DNA from: Paenibacillus sedimenti
Lineage (GTDB): Bacteria > Bacillota > Bacilli > Paenibacillales > NBRC-103111
Direction of reading: 5' to 3'
DNA: 64,000 nucleotides
NCBI RefSeq assembly: GCF_014534655.1
Contig: NZ_JACVVD010000014.1
Coordinates: forward strand, 1-64,000
Position numbers and translations under genes: made by a program. The notes beneath the pieces are model-generated. The model did not search any database, was not told the DNA's origin, and worked only from the letters and a program-made list of their open reading frames with translations. Shown one piece after another: positions 32,703 to 41,316 of this stretch; position 1 is the stretch's first letter; every line of letters starts with the position of its first letter.

Positions 32703-34469
32703 ATGAAATCGCATTTAAGAAAAGAGATTACCGTGCTGCTGGCATTTCTCGTTTTTTTAGCCAGCGCAATAACAGCACCAGCCGCTCACGCGGTCTCGGC
32801 AAGTTCGTCCTTTATCCTACTGTATATTGATAAGTCGGAAGCTTTCGTGAATGAAGAGCAAATTCATTTGGATTCTCCGGCTACGATCATTAATGGCAGT
32901 ACCTTCGTACCGGCCAAATTCCTCGGAGATTCGATGAAATTCAAGGTGGAGTGGAACGATGCGACACGCACGATCCAGATGACGCCTTCGGGTTATGATA
33001 TCGTTCTTAGCGCAGATAACAAGACAGTAACTACGAATGGCGTAGACACGCCGTTTGATACGGTTGCCGCTATCGTTAACGGCAGATTGCTCGTGAAGCT
33101 GACTTGGCTTGCCGACTACATGGGCGCTAAATATACCTACAATGAAGAACTGCGTCGTGTGGAAATTGTACATTTCCAAACGCCTGAAGGCATTTATATT
33201 GACCAGGACAGCAATTCCAGACCGGTTGCCAAGTTCACGACGGCGAAGCCTGCATACCGGCTTGGCGAGCCTGTGAAATATATTGATTTGAGCTATGATC
33301 CAGATGCCGAAGGCATTGCGTCCTACGAGTGGGTCGGCAACAAAGAAGTATTTTTCAAAGCTGGGAAATATCCGGTATCGCTTAAAGTATCCGATCGTCA
33401 TGGGCACGTGAGCAAAGTGTTCCAAAGTTTTGTGACAGTAACGGATGAGCCGTACTTGAGTGAAGTTGAATACCCGATTTATACGAAGCCTGTGGGCGGG
33501 TTTATTAAGTCGGATTGGGGAACGATCTGGTCCCATTTTAACCAAATGCCTGCAATCCCTAAGAAAGTAACGGAAGTGAGCGACCGTAAACTGCTGGTCA
33601 GCGACAGTCCGGAAGAGTTTACGGAAAAAGGGATCTTGTATCAAGACAACATCAACGGTAAAGCCCGCTTGTATGCAGATCATATTAACGGCACGAAGCA
33701 AAAGATGACGATGGCGATCTTCGCTACAAACAATAGCGATAAGCCGGTAACGATCCAAACGATCAACAAAGGCGAGGTATACCCTTCCGTCTACGCTAAC
33801 CTGATCGGCAGCGAAGCATCGGTGGATTTCTTGCTGAACAATGTTTATGACCAAAAGTTAACTGTACCTCCGCATCAAACGTACGTATACGCGAAGCTGC
33901 CTGACTTCCATCCGGGTCAAGGCGTGAATCTGTTCTATGACGTGGAGACTGACGGAGAATTGCAAATATCGTTTGCGGTTACCGATCAAAGACTGACGCC
34001 TACAACTGTGAAGGAGCTGCCTTTTCTGGCTTTTAATGGCCATGTGCGGGGATCCTTCCCGGTATCTGAGTTAAAATGGGATATTGATGCTTCGAGCTTT
34101 ACGAAGACATCGGTACTAACCATCGGTGATAACAAAACCGATCTTTTCGTTAAAGGCTACGACGTGATGCGTAAGCAAAATGTGGAGAACAGCGGCAACT
34201 ACGGCGTTGTTTATAAAATCCATGCCAATAAGCCGCGTAAAATGGCCGTGATGATCATGGCGAAGGGTGGCGTCTTCAAGGGTCCATTCAAAATTAACGG
34301 TGAAATCATACCGGTCCCGGCCTCCGGCGTAATTACCGCATTCGATGGTATGCAAGTGCTGGCGCGTACGACGGGAACTGAGGATGCGTTAGATATCGAG
34401 TTTACGCCTCCGGCGGGCTCGGCATTCCCGATTGATCTGATTTTCTACCCGTTGGAAGAGAAGAAATAA
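32703..34469 (+). CDS. Secreted protein with copper-amine-oxidase N-terminal domain and PKD-like domain
   Basis: 588 residues from ATG 32703, which follows AAAAGGAGTCGGAGC and begins a clear signal peptide (MKSHLRKEITVLL... to AAHA, about 1-30). Residues ~40-160 form the copper amine oxidase N-terminal domain (INGSTFVPAKFLGDSM, ATRTIQMT, VNGRLLVKLTWLADYMGAKY), a cell-surface stalk module frequent in Paenibacillus and without oxidase activity. A PKD-like fold follows (VAKFTTAKPAYRLGEPV to YPVSLKVSDRHGHVSK). The remaining ~330 residues are beta-rich without recognised family. Extracellular or wall-associated; function unknown. Confidence 0.82.
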   Translation: MKSHLRKEITVLLAFLVFLASAITAPAAHAVSASSSFILLYIDKSEAFVNEEQIHLDSPATIINGSTFVPAKFLGDSMKFKVEWNDATRTIQMTPSGYDIVLSADNKTVTTNGVDTPFDTVAAIVNGRLLVKLTWLADYMGAKYTYNEELRRVEIVHFQTPEGIYIDQDSNSRPVAKFTTAKPAYRLGEPVKYIDLSYDPDAEGIASYEWVGNKEVFFKAGKYPVSLKVSDRHGHVSKVFQSFVTVTDEPYLSEVEYPIYTKPVGGFIKSDWGTIWSHFNQMPAIPKKVTEVSDRKLLVSDSPEEFTEKGILYQDNINGKARLYADHINGTKQKMTMAIFATNNSDKPVTIQTINKGEVYPSVYANLIGSEASVDFLLNNVYDQKLTVPPHQTYVYAKLPDFHPGQGVNLFYDVETDGELQISFAVTDQRLTPTTVKELPFLAFNGHVRGSFPVSELKWDIDASSFTKTSVLTIGDNKTDLFVKGYDVMRKQNVENSGNYGVVYKIHANKPRKMAVMIMAKGGVFKGPFKINGEIIPVPASGVITAFDGMQVLARTTGTEDALDIEFTPPAGSAFPIDLIFYPLEEKK

Positions 34470-34481
34470 GGTTTAGAAAAC

Positions 34482-34530
34482 AAAAAACACTGACGTCTGC
34501 GTATGGCAGAACGTCAGTGTTTTTCTTTTT
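34482..34530. terminator. Bidirectional terminator between convergent genes
   Basis: AAAAAACACTGACGT (34482-34495) pairs with ACGTCAGTGTTTTT (34511-34524), with A- and T-runs on both sides. Serves the secreted protein (plus) and clpP (minus). Confidence 0.9.
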
Positions 34531-35112
34531 TCATACGCGCTCGATGACTTTGTCGATGAGTCCGTATTCTACCGCTTCATGTGCACTCATGAAGTTATCG
34601 CGGTCGGTATCCTTCTCGATGCGTTCGAACGTTTGTCCTGTGCGCTCCGCGAGGATTCTGTTCAGGTTGTCTCTCATTTTCAAAATGCGCTTCGCGCGAA
34701 TTTCGATGTCGGAGGCTTGACCTTCAGCGCCGCCGAGCGGCTGGTGAATCATGACTTCACTGTTAGGCAGCGCAAAACGCTTGCCTTTGGCGCCTGCAGT
34801 CAGCAGGAAAGCGCCCATGGAAGCGGCCATGCCGACGCAGATCGTGGACACGTCCGGTTTAATAAACTGCATGGTATCGAAAATCGCCATGCCGGCTGTG
34901 ATCGAGCCGCCCGGGCTGTTGATGTAGAGGCTGATATCTTTATCAGGATCTTGTGCGGCCAGGAAAAGCAGCTGGGCAATGATGGAATTCGCTACAACAT
35001 CGTTGACGCCGGTGCCGAGGAAAATGATGCGGTCCTTCAGCAGACGGGAGTAGATGTCATACCCTCTTTCACCGCGCGCGTCCTGTTCTACGACCATAGG
35101 GATAAAACTCAT
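34531..35112 (-). CDS. clpP: ATP-dependent Clp protease proteolytic subunit
   Basis: 193 residues from the ATG at 35112, preceded on the minus strand by AAGGAGGTAATTCTT; the ATG at 35130 lies inside that site. Catalytic Ser in CVGMAASMGAFLL (Ser98-type), His in NSEVMIHQPLGGAEGQ, and Asp in the expected C-terminal helix region are all present, as is the typical start SFIPMVVEQDARGERGYDIYSRLLKDRI. Degrades proteins delivered by ClpC/ClpX ATPases. A CtsR operator overlaps its promoter. Confidence 0.97.
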   Translation of the reverse strand: MSFIPMVVEQDARGERGYDIYSRLLKDRIIFLGTGVNDVVANSIIAQLLFLAAQDPDKDISLYINSPGGSITAGMAIFDTMQFIKPDVSTICVGMAASMGAFLLTAGAKGKRFALPNSEVMIHQPLGGAEGQASDIEIRAKRILKMRDNLNRILAERTGQTFERIEKDTDRDNFMSAHEAVEYGLIDKVIERV

Positions 35113-35184
35113 AAGAATTACCTCCTTCAATAGGTAAATGGTTCTAATGGGTTGGTGCTTATACTTTTAACAGTATCTACAAGT

Positions 35185-35224
35185 ATGATAACTAAAAAAC
35201 GTGCAAAGGTCAAGAAAGGTCAAA
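35185..35224 (-). promoter_or_regulatory. clpP promoter with CtsR operator
   Basis: On the minus strand TTGACC (35213-35208), 17-base spacer, TATCAT (35190-35185) is a SigA-type promoter about 72 bases before the clpP ATG. On the plus strand GGTCAAG-AAA-GGTCAAA (35208-35224) is a near-perfect CtsR heptad direct repeat (consensus RGTCAAA-NAN-RGTCAAA) covering the -35. Implies heat- and stress-induced clpP through CtsR. Confidence 0.87.
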
Positions 35225-35233
35225 CTATAACAA

Positions 35234-35261
35234 CAAAAAAATCAGTTTTGCAACTGATTTC
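35234..35261 (-). terminator. Terminator downstream of tRNA-Arg
   Basis: AAATCAGTT (35238-35246) pairs with AACTGATTT (35252-35260); read on the minus strand it ends in a run of seven T. It follows tRNA-Arg by about 13 bases. Confidence 0.75.
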
Positions 35262-35273
35262 GTTCTTTAAGGA

Positions 35274-35345
35274 CGCGCCCGAAGGGAATCGAACCCCTAT
35301 CTCAGGCTCCGGAGGCCTACGTCATATCCATTGGACCACGGGCGC
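35274..35345 (-). tRNA. tRNA-Arg (CCG)
   Basis: On the minus strand, acceptor GCGCCCG pairs with CGGGCGC, anticodon loop CTCCGGA gives CCG, T-loop GGTTCGATTCC is standard, discriminator G, no encoded CCA. It reads CGG codons. A stand-alone gene between clpP and cggR. Confidence 0.93.
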
Positions 35346-35451
35346 ACAGATGTATTAAAAGTGAAGCAAGGGTTATTATATGACAGACGCACGAAAAAAG
35401 CAAGACTGCAAACCCTTACAGTCCAATTTGACGAAAAAGTTTGAACTTTTG

Positions 35452-35480
35452 TTGAATATTGAGGGGGAATTGGTTATAAT
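35452..35480 (+). promoter_or_regulatory. SigA-type promoter of the glycolytic operon
   Basis: TTGAAT (35452-35457), 17-base spacer, TATAAT (35475-35480): a strong vegetative promoter ~30 bases upstream of the CggR operator. Confidence 0.85.
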
Positions 35481-35511
35481 GTGCTTGTAAGGCAATTTTT
35501 TTTCGCCCGGG

Positions 35512-35547
35512 TGGGACACAAAATGTATACCCGGGACATAAAACGTC
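35512..35547 (+). promoter_or_regulatory. CggR operator
   Basis: Reads TGGGAC-N6-TGTA-N4-CGGGAC-N6-CGTC, matching the published B. subtilis CggR site CGGGAC-N6-TGTC-N4-CGGGAC-N6-TGTC with exact spacing and three mismatches. It lies just downstream of the promoter, so bound CggR would block transcription; fructose 1,6-bisphosphate relieves this in Bacillus. Confidence 0.87.
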
Positions 35548-35582
35548 CATCATTTGGAGCAGGAGCGTTGTCGGTCGTCATT

Positions 35583-36605
35583 ATGAGAGAAATTCTTGAC
35601 ATTCAAAAACAGCTCTTGCCGGATTTAATGGACGTCATGAAAAAGCGCTATTCGATCCTGCAGCATATTCTCGTTTCCGGTGTAGTCGGACGAAGAACAT
35701 TAGCTTCTTCGCTGGACATGACGGAACGCGTGCTCCGCGGCGAGGTGGATTTTCTCAAGGAGCAGGGATTGCTTGAAACCGATGCTTCGGGGATGAAGAT
35801 CAGCGAGTCCGGTCGCAGGCTGCTTGAAGCCATGGAGCCAATCATTAAGATGGCTTTTGGTTTGACGGATTTGGAAGAAAGCATCCGCAAAGCGTTCCAG
35901 ATCTCTCAAGTCATCGTCGTCCCGGGGGACTCTGATACTTCAACCTTCGCTAAGAAGGAGCTTGGACGAGCGGGCGCGGCAGCATTGCGCAAATATGTGT
36001 CCAAGGACGATATTATCGCCGTAACGGGCGGATCGACCATGGCACAGATTGCGAACAACCTGGCGATTTCATCGAAGATGAAAGGGAGCTGGTTCGTTCC
36101 GGCGCGAGGCGGGCTTGGCGAAAGCGTGGATATGCAAGCGAACACGATAGCATCTATTATGGCCAAGAAGACAGGCGGGAAATACAGGCTGCTGCATGTT
36201 CCGGACCACCTTGGCGAAGAAGCGTATCAGTCGCTGATTCAAGACCCTCAGATTCAGGAAGTTGTCAATGCGGTACGCAGTTGTCGCATCGTCGTACACG
36301 GAATCGGGGATGCTATGGTAATGGCGCGCAGACGCAAGGTTGACGCTGAGACGACGCGCACTTTGCAGGCGGATGGCGCTTTGGCAGAGGCATTCGGGTA
36401 CTATTTTGACCGGCAAGGGAATGTGGTTCACAAGATGCCGACCGTAGGGCTTAGGCTGGAGGATCTCCAGCGTGTCGAAGTGGTGATCGGCGTGGCCGGC
36501 GGCAAGAGTAAAGGCGAGGCGATCGCTTCCGTGCTTCGTCACGGGCAGGAAGATGTGCTGGTGACCGATGAGGCAGCCGCACTCGAAATCATGAAGCATG
36601 TGTAA
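35583..36605 (+). CDS. cggR: Central glycolytic genes regulator CggR
   Basis: 340 residues from ATG 35583 (MREILDIQKQLLPDLMDVMKKRY); a TTG at 35568 after TTGGAGC is an alternative. The longer reading from 35481 would translate the operator and is not credible. N-terminal winged helix (LVSGVVGRRTLASSLDMTERVLR) followed by a SorC/DeoR-type sugar-phosphate-binding domain (IIAVTGGSTMAQIANNL, GGKYRLLHVPDHLGEEAY, GGKSKGEAIASVLRHG). Represses its own operon in the absence of glycolytic flux. The operator and gapA flank it as in Bacillus. Confidence 0.93.
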   Translation: MREILDIQKQLLPDLMDVMKKRYSILQHILVSGVVGRRTLASSLDMTERVLRGEVDFLKEQGLLETDASGMKISESGRRLLEAMEPIIKMAFGLTDLEESIRKAFQISQVIVVPGDSDTSTFAKKELGRAGAAALRKYVSKDDIIAVTGGSTMAQIANNLAISSKMKGSWFVPARGGLGESVDMQANTIASIMAKKTGGKYRLLHVPDHLGEEAYQSLIQDPQIQEVVNAVRSCRIVVHGIGDAMVMARRRKVDAETTRTLQADGALAEAFGYYFDRQGNVVHKMPTVGLRLEDLQRVEVVIGVAGGKSKGEAIASVLRHGQEDVLVTDEAAALEIMKHV

Positions 36606-36676
36606 GGCATCATGACGTGTGTCTTTGACGCCGTCTTGAAATATAATTATTTTTTAACTATTAGGAGGAATTCGCT

Positions 36677-37681
36677 ATGGTAAAAGTAGGTATTAACGGT
36701 TTCGGACGTATCGGACGTAACGTGTTTCGCGCAGCATTGAACAGCTCTGAAGTTCAAATCGTTGCAGTTAACGATCTGACAGATGTAAAAACTTTGGCTC
36801 ACTTGCTGAAATACGACACAACTCACGGTAAACTTGACGCTACAGTTGAAGCTGGCGAAGGCGAACTGATCGTGAACGGCCGTTCCATCAAAGTATTCGC
36901 TGAGCGCGACCCTGGAAACCTTCCTTGGGCATCCGTTGGCGCAGAAATCGTTGTTGAATCTACTGGTATTTTCACAGCGAAAGAAAAAGCTTCCCTTCAC
37001 TTGAAAGGCGGCGCTAAGAAAGTGATTATCTCCGCTCCGGCAACTGACGAAGATATCACCATCGTTCTTGGCGTTAACGAAGATAAATACGATCCGGCGG
37101 CTCACACAGTAATCTCCAACGCTTCTTGTACGACGAACTGCTTGGCTCCATTTGCAAAAGTAATCAACGATAACTTCGGTATCGTAAAAGGTATGATGAC
37201 AACTGTTCACTCCTATACGAATGACCAGTCCGTTCTTGACCTGCCGCACAAAGACCTTCGTCGTGCTCGCGCAGCAGCTGAGAACATCATTCCTTCCAGC
37301 ACTGGCGCAGCAAAAGCAATCGGCCTGGTTCTGCCTGAATTGAAAGGCAAACTGAACGGTATGGCTATGCGCGTTCCTACACCTAACGTTTCCGTAACTG
37401 ACCTGGTTGTTGAAACAAAAGTGAACGTAACGGTTGACGAAGTAAACGCAGCTTTGCAAAAAGCAGCTAACGGTTCCCTGAAAGGCATCTTGAACTACAC
37501 AGATGCTCCGCTTGTATCTAGCGACTTCAATGGCGACCCGGCTTCCTCCACAATTGACGCACTTTCCACAATGGTAGTTGGCGACAACTTGCTGAAAGTG
37601 GTTTCCTGGTACGATAACGAGTGGGGCTATTCCAACCGCGTTGTTGACCTTGCAGCTTTCATCGCAAGCAAAGGTCTGTAA
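36677..37681 (+). CDS. gapA: Glyceraldehyde-3-phosphate dehydrogenase (glycolytic, NAD type)
   Basis: 334 residues. NAD-binding GINGFGRIGRNVFRAAL at the start, catalytic Cys in SNASCTTNCLAPF (about residues 148-160), HSYTNDQ, and C-terminal WYDNEWGYSNRVVDLA. Codon use is highly biased (many AAC, GTT, CGT), typical of a strongly expressed gene. AGGAGGAATTCGCT before ATG. First structural gene of the cggR operon. Confidence 0.97.
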   Translation: MVKVGINGFGRIGRNVFRAALNSSEVQIVAVNDLTDVKTLAHLLKYDTTHGKLDATVEAGEGELIVNGRSIKVFAERDPGNLPWASVGAEIVVESTGIFTAKEKASLHLKGGAKKVIISAPATDEDITIVLGVNEDKYDPAAHTVISNASCTTNCLAPFAKVINDNFGIVKGMMTTVHSYTNDQSVLDLPHKDLRRARAAAENIIPSSTGAAKAIGLVLPELKGKLNGMAMRVPTPNVSVTDLVVETKVNVTVDEVNAALQKAANGSLKGILNYTDAPLVSSDFNGDPASSTIDALSTMVVGDNLLKVVSWYDNEWGYSNRVVDLAAFIASKGL

Positions 37682-37698
37682 TTCATAAACAAACACAT

Positions 37699-37747
37699 AT
37701 AAAGAGGAGAAGCGATTCTCCTCTTTATGTATGATATTAGGTATAAT
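37699..37747 (+). promoter_or_regulatory. Hairpin and possible internal promoter between gapA and pgk
   Basis: ATAAAGAGGAG pairs with CTCCTCTTTAT around an 8-base loop; no T-run follows, so it is more likely an mRNA stabiliser for gapA than a terminator. TATAAT at 37742-37747, 36 bases before pgk, could be an internal -10, with a weak -35. Confidence 0.55.
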
Positions 37748-37782
37748 GAAAGTTGTTTAAAATTGCCAGGGAGGGTCTGTCC

Positions 37783-38964
37783 ATGAATAAGAAAAGTGTT
37801 CGCGACGTTGAAGTAGCAGGTAAAAGAGTGTTTGTCCGCGTTGATTTCAACGTACCTTTGGAAAACGGTCAAATCACGGACGATACGCGTATTAGAGAAA
37901 CGCTGCCTACGATCAAATTCTTGATCGAGCAAGGCGCTAAAGTGGTTCTGGCGAGCCATCTGGGCCGTCCGAAAGGTCAAGTAGCAGACGAGCTTCGCCT
38001 GACTCCAGTTGCTGCAAGACTATCCGAGCTGCTTGGTAAGCCGGTTGTTAAAGCGGACGAAGCTGTCGGCGAAACGGTAAAAGCGCAAGTAGCAGCTTTG
38101 CAAAACGGCGACGTTCTGCTGCTCGAAAACGTTCGTTTCTACGAGGGCGAAGAGAAGAACGACCCGGCTTTGGCTCAAGCTTTTGCTGAACTTGCTGACC
38201 TGTACGTGAATGATGCGTTTGGTGCGGCTCACCGTGCCCACGCTTCCACTGAAGGCATTGCGCACCACCTTCCAGCCGTATCCGGATTGCTGATGGAGAA
38301 AGAACTGGATGTGCTCGGCAGAGCGCTGAACAATCCGGAGCGTCCTTTCACTGCGATCGTCGGCGGTGCGAAAGTAAAAGACAAAATCGACGTCATTAAC
38401 AACCTCTTGAACATCGCAGACAACATCATCATTGGTGGCGGCCTGTCCTATACATTCCTCAAAGCACAAGGTTACGAGATCGGTAAATCCCTTGTGGATA
38501 ACGAGAAATTGGATCTGGCGCTGAGCTTCATCGCGAAAGCGAAAGAAAAAGGCGTAAATTTCTTGCTTCCGGTAGATATCGTTGTTGCTGATAAATTCGG
38601 CGCTGACGCTAATACGCAAATCGTAGGCGTGGACGGTATTCCTGCTGAGTGGGAAGGTATCGACATCGGACCTAAAAGTCGTGAGATCTATGCGGACGCG
38701 ATTGCTAAATCCAAACTTGTTGTTTGGAACGGACCTATGGGCGTATTTGAAATCGAGCCATTCTCCCATGGAACTCGCGCAGTAGCCGAAGCATGCGCAA
38801 CGGCATCCGGTTATACAGTAATCGGCGGCGGCGACTCTGCAGCAGCGGCTGAGAAATTCCATTTGGCGGACAAAATGGATCACATCTCCACAGGCGGCGG
38901 CGCATCCTTGGAATTCATGGAAGGCAAAGCATTGCCGGGCGTTGTAGCCTTGAACGATAAATAA
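37783..38964 (+). CDS. pgk: Phosphoglycerate kinase
   Basis: 393 residues from ATG 37783 (GGGAGGGTCTGTCC before it; in-frame ATG 37753 lacks a site). RVDFNVPLENGQITDDTRI, ASHLGRPKG, LLENVRFYEGEEKND, the nucleotide-binding GGAKVKDKI and C-terminal TVIGGGDSAAAAEKF with STGGGASLEFMEG are present. Produces ATP and 3-phosphoglycerate. Same strong codon bias as gapA. Confidence 0.97.
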   Translation: MNKKSVRDVEVAGKRVFVRVDFNVPLENGQITDDTRIRETLPTIKFLIEQGAKVVLASHLGRPKGQVADELRLTPVAARLSELLGKPVVKADEAVGETVKAQVAALQNGDVLLLENVRFYEGEEKNDPALAQAFAELADLYVNDAFGAAHRAHASTEGIAHHLPAVSGLLMEKELDVLGRALNNPERPFTAIVGGAKVKDKIDVINNLLNIADNIIIGGGLSYTFLKAQGYEIGKSLVDNEKLDLALSFIAKAKEKGVNFLLPVDIVVADKFGADANTQIVGVDGIPAEWEGIDIGPKSREIYADAIAKSKLVVWNGPMGVFEIEPFSHGTRAVAEACATASGYTVIGGGDSAAAAEKFHLADKMDHISTGGGASLEFMEGKALPGVVALNDK

Positions 38965-38989
38965 CTTAAGGTTAAAGGAGGCATATCAA

Positions 38990-39745
38990 ATGAGCAGAAA
39001 ACCGATTATCGCGGGTAACTGGAAAATGTTCAAAACCGTTTCCGAAGCGGTCAGCTTCGTGAACGAAGTAAAAGGCAAAGCGGAAGTAGACGGCGTGGAG
39101 AGCGTAATCTGCGCTCCTTATACGAACCTTCCTGCTCTTGTTGAGGCAGTTAAAGGCACGACACTGCACGTTGGCGCACAAAATCTTCACTTTGAAGACA
39201 ACGGCGCTTTCACAGGCGAAATCAGCGGCATTATGCTGAAAGAGCTTGGCGTTGAATATGTCATTATCGGACACTCCGAGCGCAGAGCGTACTTCGCTGA
39301 AACCGATGAGATCGTGAACAAAAAAGTCGCGGCTGCGTTCAAACACGGCTTAACTCCGATCGTTTGCGTAGGCGAAAAGCTCGAAGAGCGTGAAGCGGGC
39401 CAAACCAAAGACGTTTGCAAAGTGCAAACGGAAGCGGCTTTCCAAGGAATTAGCGCAGAGCAAGCGGCGCAAGTCGTTATCGCTTATGAGCCAATCTGGG
39501 CAATCGGCACAGGCAAGTCCTCAACTGCAGCGGATGCACAAGACGTTATCGGCTATATCCGTCAGCTAGTAAGCGGCTTGTATGGCGCTTCCGTAGCTGA
39601 TGCGGTTCGCATCCAATACGGCGGCAGCGTGAAGCCGAACAACATTGCTGAGTACATGGCTCAGCCTGACATTGACGGTGCGCTTGTAGGCGGAGCAAGC
39701 TTAGAGTCTGCTTCCTACATTCAGCTCGTCGAGGGGGCGAAGTAA
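38990..39745 (+). CDS. tpiA: Triosephosphate isomerase
   Basis: 251 residues. Lys in GNWKMFK (about 12), catalytic His in IGHSERR, catalytic Glu and loop 6 in AYEPIWAIGTGKSS, phosphate loop VGGASL. ATG after AAAGGAGGCATATCAA. One base separates its stop from gpmI. Confidence 0.97.
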   Translation: MSRKPIIAGNWKMFKTVSEAVSFVNEVKGKAEVDGVESVICAPYTNLPALVEAVKGTTLHVGAQNLHFEDNGAFTGEISGIMLKELGVEYVIIGHSERRAYFAETDEIVNKKVAAAFKHGLTPIVCVGEKLEEREAGQTKDVCKVQTEAAFQGISAEQAAQVVIAYEPIWAIGTGKSSTAADAQDVIGYIRQLVSGLYGASVADAVRIQYGGSVKPNNIAEYMAQPDIDGALVGGASLESASYIQLVEGAK

Positions 39746-39746
39746 G

Positions 39747-41285
39747 ATGTCCAGACCGAAACCGGTAGCACTGATCATTCTGGACGGCTTCGGGCTTCGT
39801 TCAGAAGAACAGGGCAATGCCGTTGCTCATGCGAAAAAGCCAAACTACGACCGTTACTGGTCGACTTATCCACACACAACCTTAACCGCCTGCGGCGAAG
39901 CCGTAGGTTTGCCGGAAGGCCAGATGGGGAATTCTGAAGTAGGGCACTTGAACATCGGTGCAGGCCGTACCGTGTATCAGGACCTTACTCGGATTTCGAA
40001 GTCGATTCGTGACGGCGAATTCTACGACAACGAAACGCTGCTAGGTGCTGTGCGTCACGCAAAAACAAACGGTAAAAAGCTTCACCTGTACGGATTGCTC
40101 TCCGATGGCGGTGTACATAGCCACATTCAGCATTTGTTCGCTTTGCTTGACCTGGCCAAAAAAGAGCAGCTTGATGAAGTGTACATTCATGCATTCCTGG
40201 ACGGCCGCGACGTAGCGCCGGACTCCGCGAAGAAGTACATGGAAAGCTTGCTGAACAAAATCGCCGAAGTCGGCGTAGGCAAAATCGCGACCGTTCAAGG
40301 CCGCTACTACGCGATGGACCGCGATAAGCGCTGGGAGCGTACGGAGAAATCTTACCGCGCCATGGTTTATGGCGACGGCCCGACTTACACCGATCCGATG
40401 AAAGCGATCATTGAATCCTACGAGAAATCCGTATTCGATGAGTTCGTGATGCCGACGGTTATCGTAGGCGAAGACGGCAAGCCGGTAGGACTTGTAGAGT
40501 CAGGGGATGCAGTTGTATTCTTCAACTTCCGTCCTGACCGCGCGATCCAGCTTTCGCAAGTATTCACGAACGAAGATTTCCGTGGTTTCGATCGTGGCGA
40601 GAATACAGCGAAGAACCTTTACTACGTTTGTCTGACATTGTTCAGTGAATCTGTAGACGGTTTCGTAGCGTATCAACCTAAAGATCTGGATAACACGCTC
40701 GGCGAAGTGCTTGCGCAGAACAATCTGACACAGCTTCGCGCTGCTGAAACTGAGAAATATCCGCACGTTACCTTCTTCTTCAGCGGTGGGCGCGATGTGG
40801 AATTACCGGGCGAAACCCGCCTGCTTATTGCTTCGCCTAAGGTTGCAACGTACGATCTGAAACCGGAGATGAGTGCTTATGAGCTGGCAGATGCTGTTGT
40901 TACAGAGATTGAAACCGAGCGTCATGATGTGATCATCTTAAACTTTGCGAATCCGGACATGGTGGGTCACTCCGGACTTCTGGAGCCAACGGTGAAAGCC
41001 ATTGAAGCTACGGACGATTGTTTAGGCAAGGTTGTAGAAGCGGTACTCGCCAAAGGCGGCGTTGTATGCATCACAGCCGACCACGGTAACGCCGATGTGG
41101 TTACGAATCCGGATGGAACTCGTAACACCGCGCATACGACAAATCCAGTGCCTTTTATTGTGACGGACAAATCTGTTACACTAAGAGATGGCGGAATTTT
41201 GGCAGATATTGCTCCAACGATGTTAGACTTCTTGGGCGTTCAAAAACCAGAGCAAATGACCGGATCCACCATCCTTAACAAATAA
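39747..41285 (+). CDS. gpmI: 2,3-bisphosphoglycerate-independent phosphoglycerate mutase
   Basis: 512 residues, manganese-dependent alkaline-phosphatase-superfamily mutase. Metal site LIILDGFGLR at the start, catalytic Ser in MGNSEVGHLNIGAGR (about Ser62), FLDGRDVAPDSA, FNFRPDRAIQLS, and C-terminal ADHGNADVVTNPDGT and NTAHTTNPVPFI. Interconverts 3- and 2-phosphoglycerate. In spore formers this enzyme is pH-sensitive and its inhibition stores 3-PGA in spores. Confidence 0.97.
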   Translation: MSRPKPVALIILDGFGLRSEEQGNAVAHAKKPNYDRYWSTYPHTTLTACGEAVGLPEGQMGNSEVGHLNIGAGRTVYQDLTRISKSIRDGEFYDNETLLGAVRHAKTNGKKLHLYGLLSDGGVHSHIQHLFALLDLAKKEQLDEVYIHAFLDGRDVAPDSAKKYMESLLNKIAEVGVGKIATVQGRYYAMDRDKRWERTEKSYRAMVYGDGPTYTDPMKAIIESYEKSVFDEFVMPTVIVGEDGKPVGLVESGDAVVFFNFRPDRAIQLSQVFTNEDFRGFDRGENTAKNLYYVCLTLFSESVDGFVAYQPKDLDNTLGEVLAQNNLTQLRAAETEKYPHVTFFFSGGRDVELPGETRLLIASPKVATYDLKPEMSAYELADAVVTEIETERHDVIILNFANPDMVGHSGLLEPTVKAIEATDDCLGKVVEAVLAKGGVVCITADHGNADVVTNPDGTRNTAHTTNPVPFIVTDKSVTLRDGGILADIAPTMLDFLGVQKPEQMTGSTILNK

Positions 41286-41316
41286 ATATACCATTTATAA
41301 AAGGAGTGTTTTTACG

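Noticed and set aside
35152..35358. 68-codon plus-strand frame between clpP and cggR
   Set aside because: It crosses the CtsR operator, the tRNA terminator and the tRNA-Arg gene on the opposite strand; no SD.
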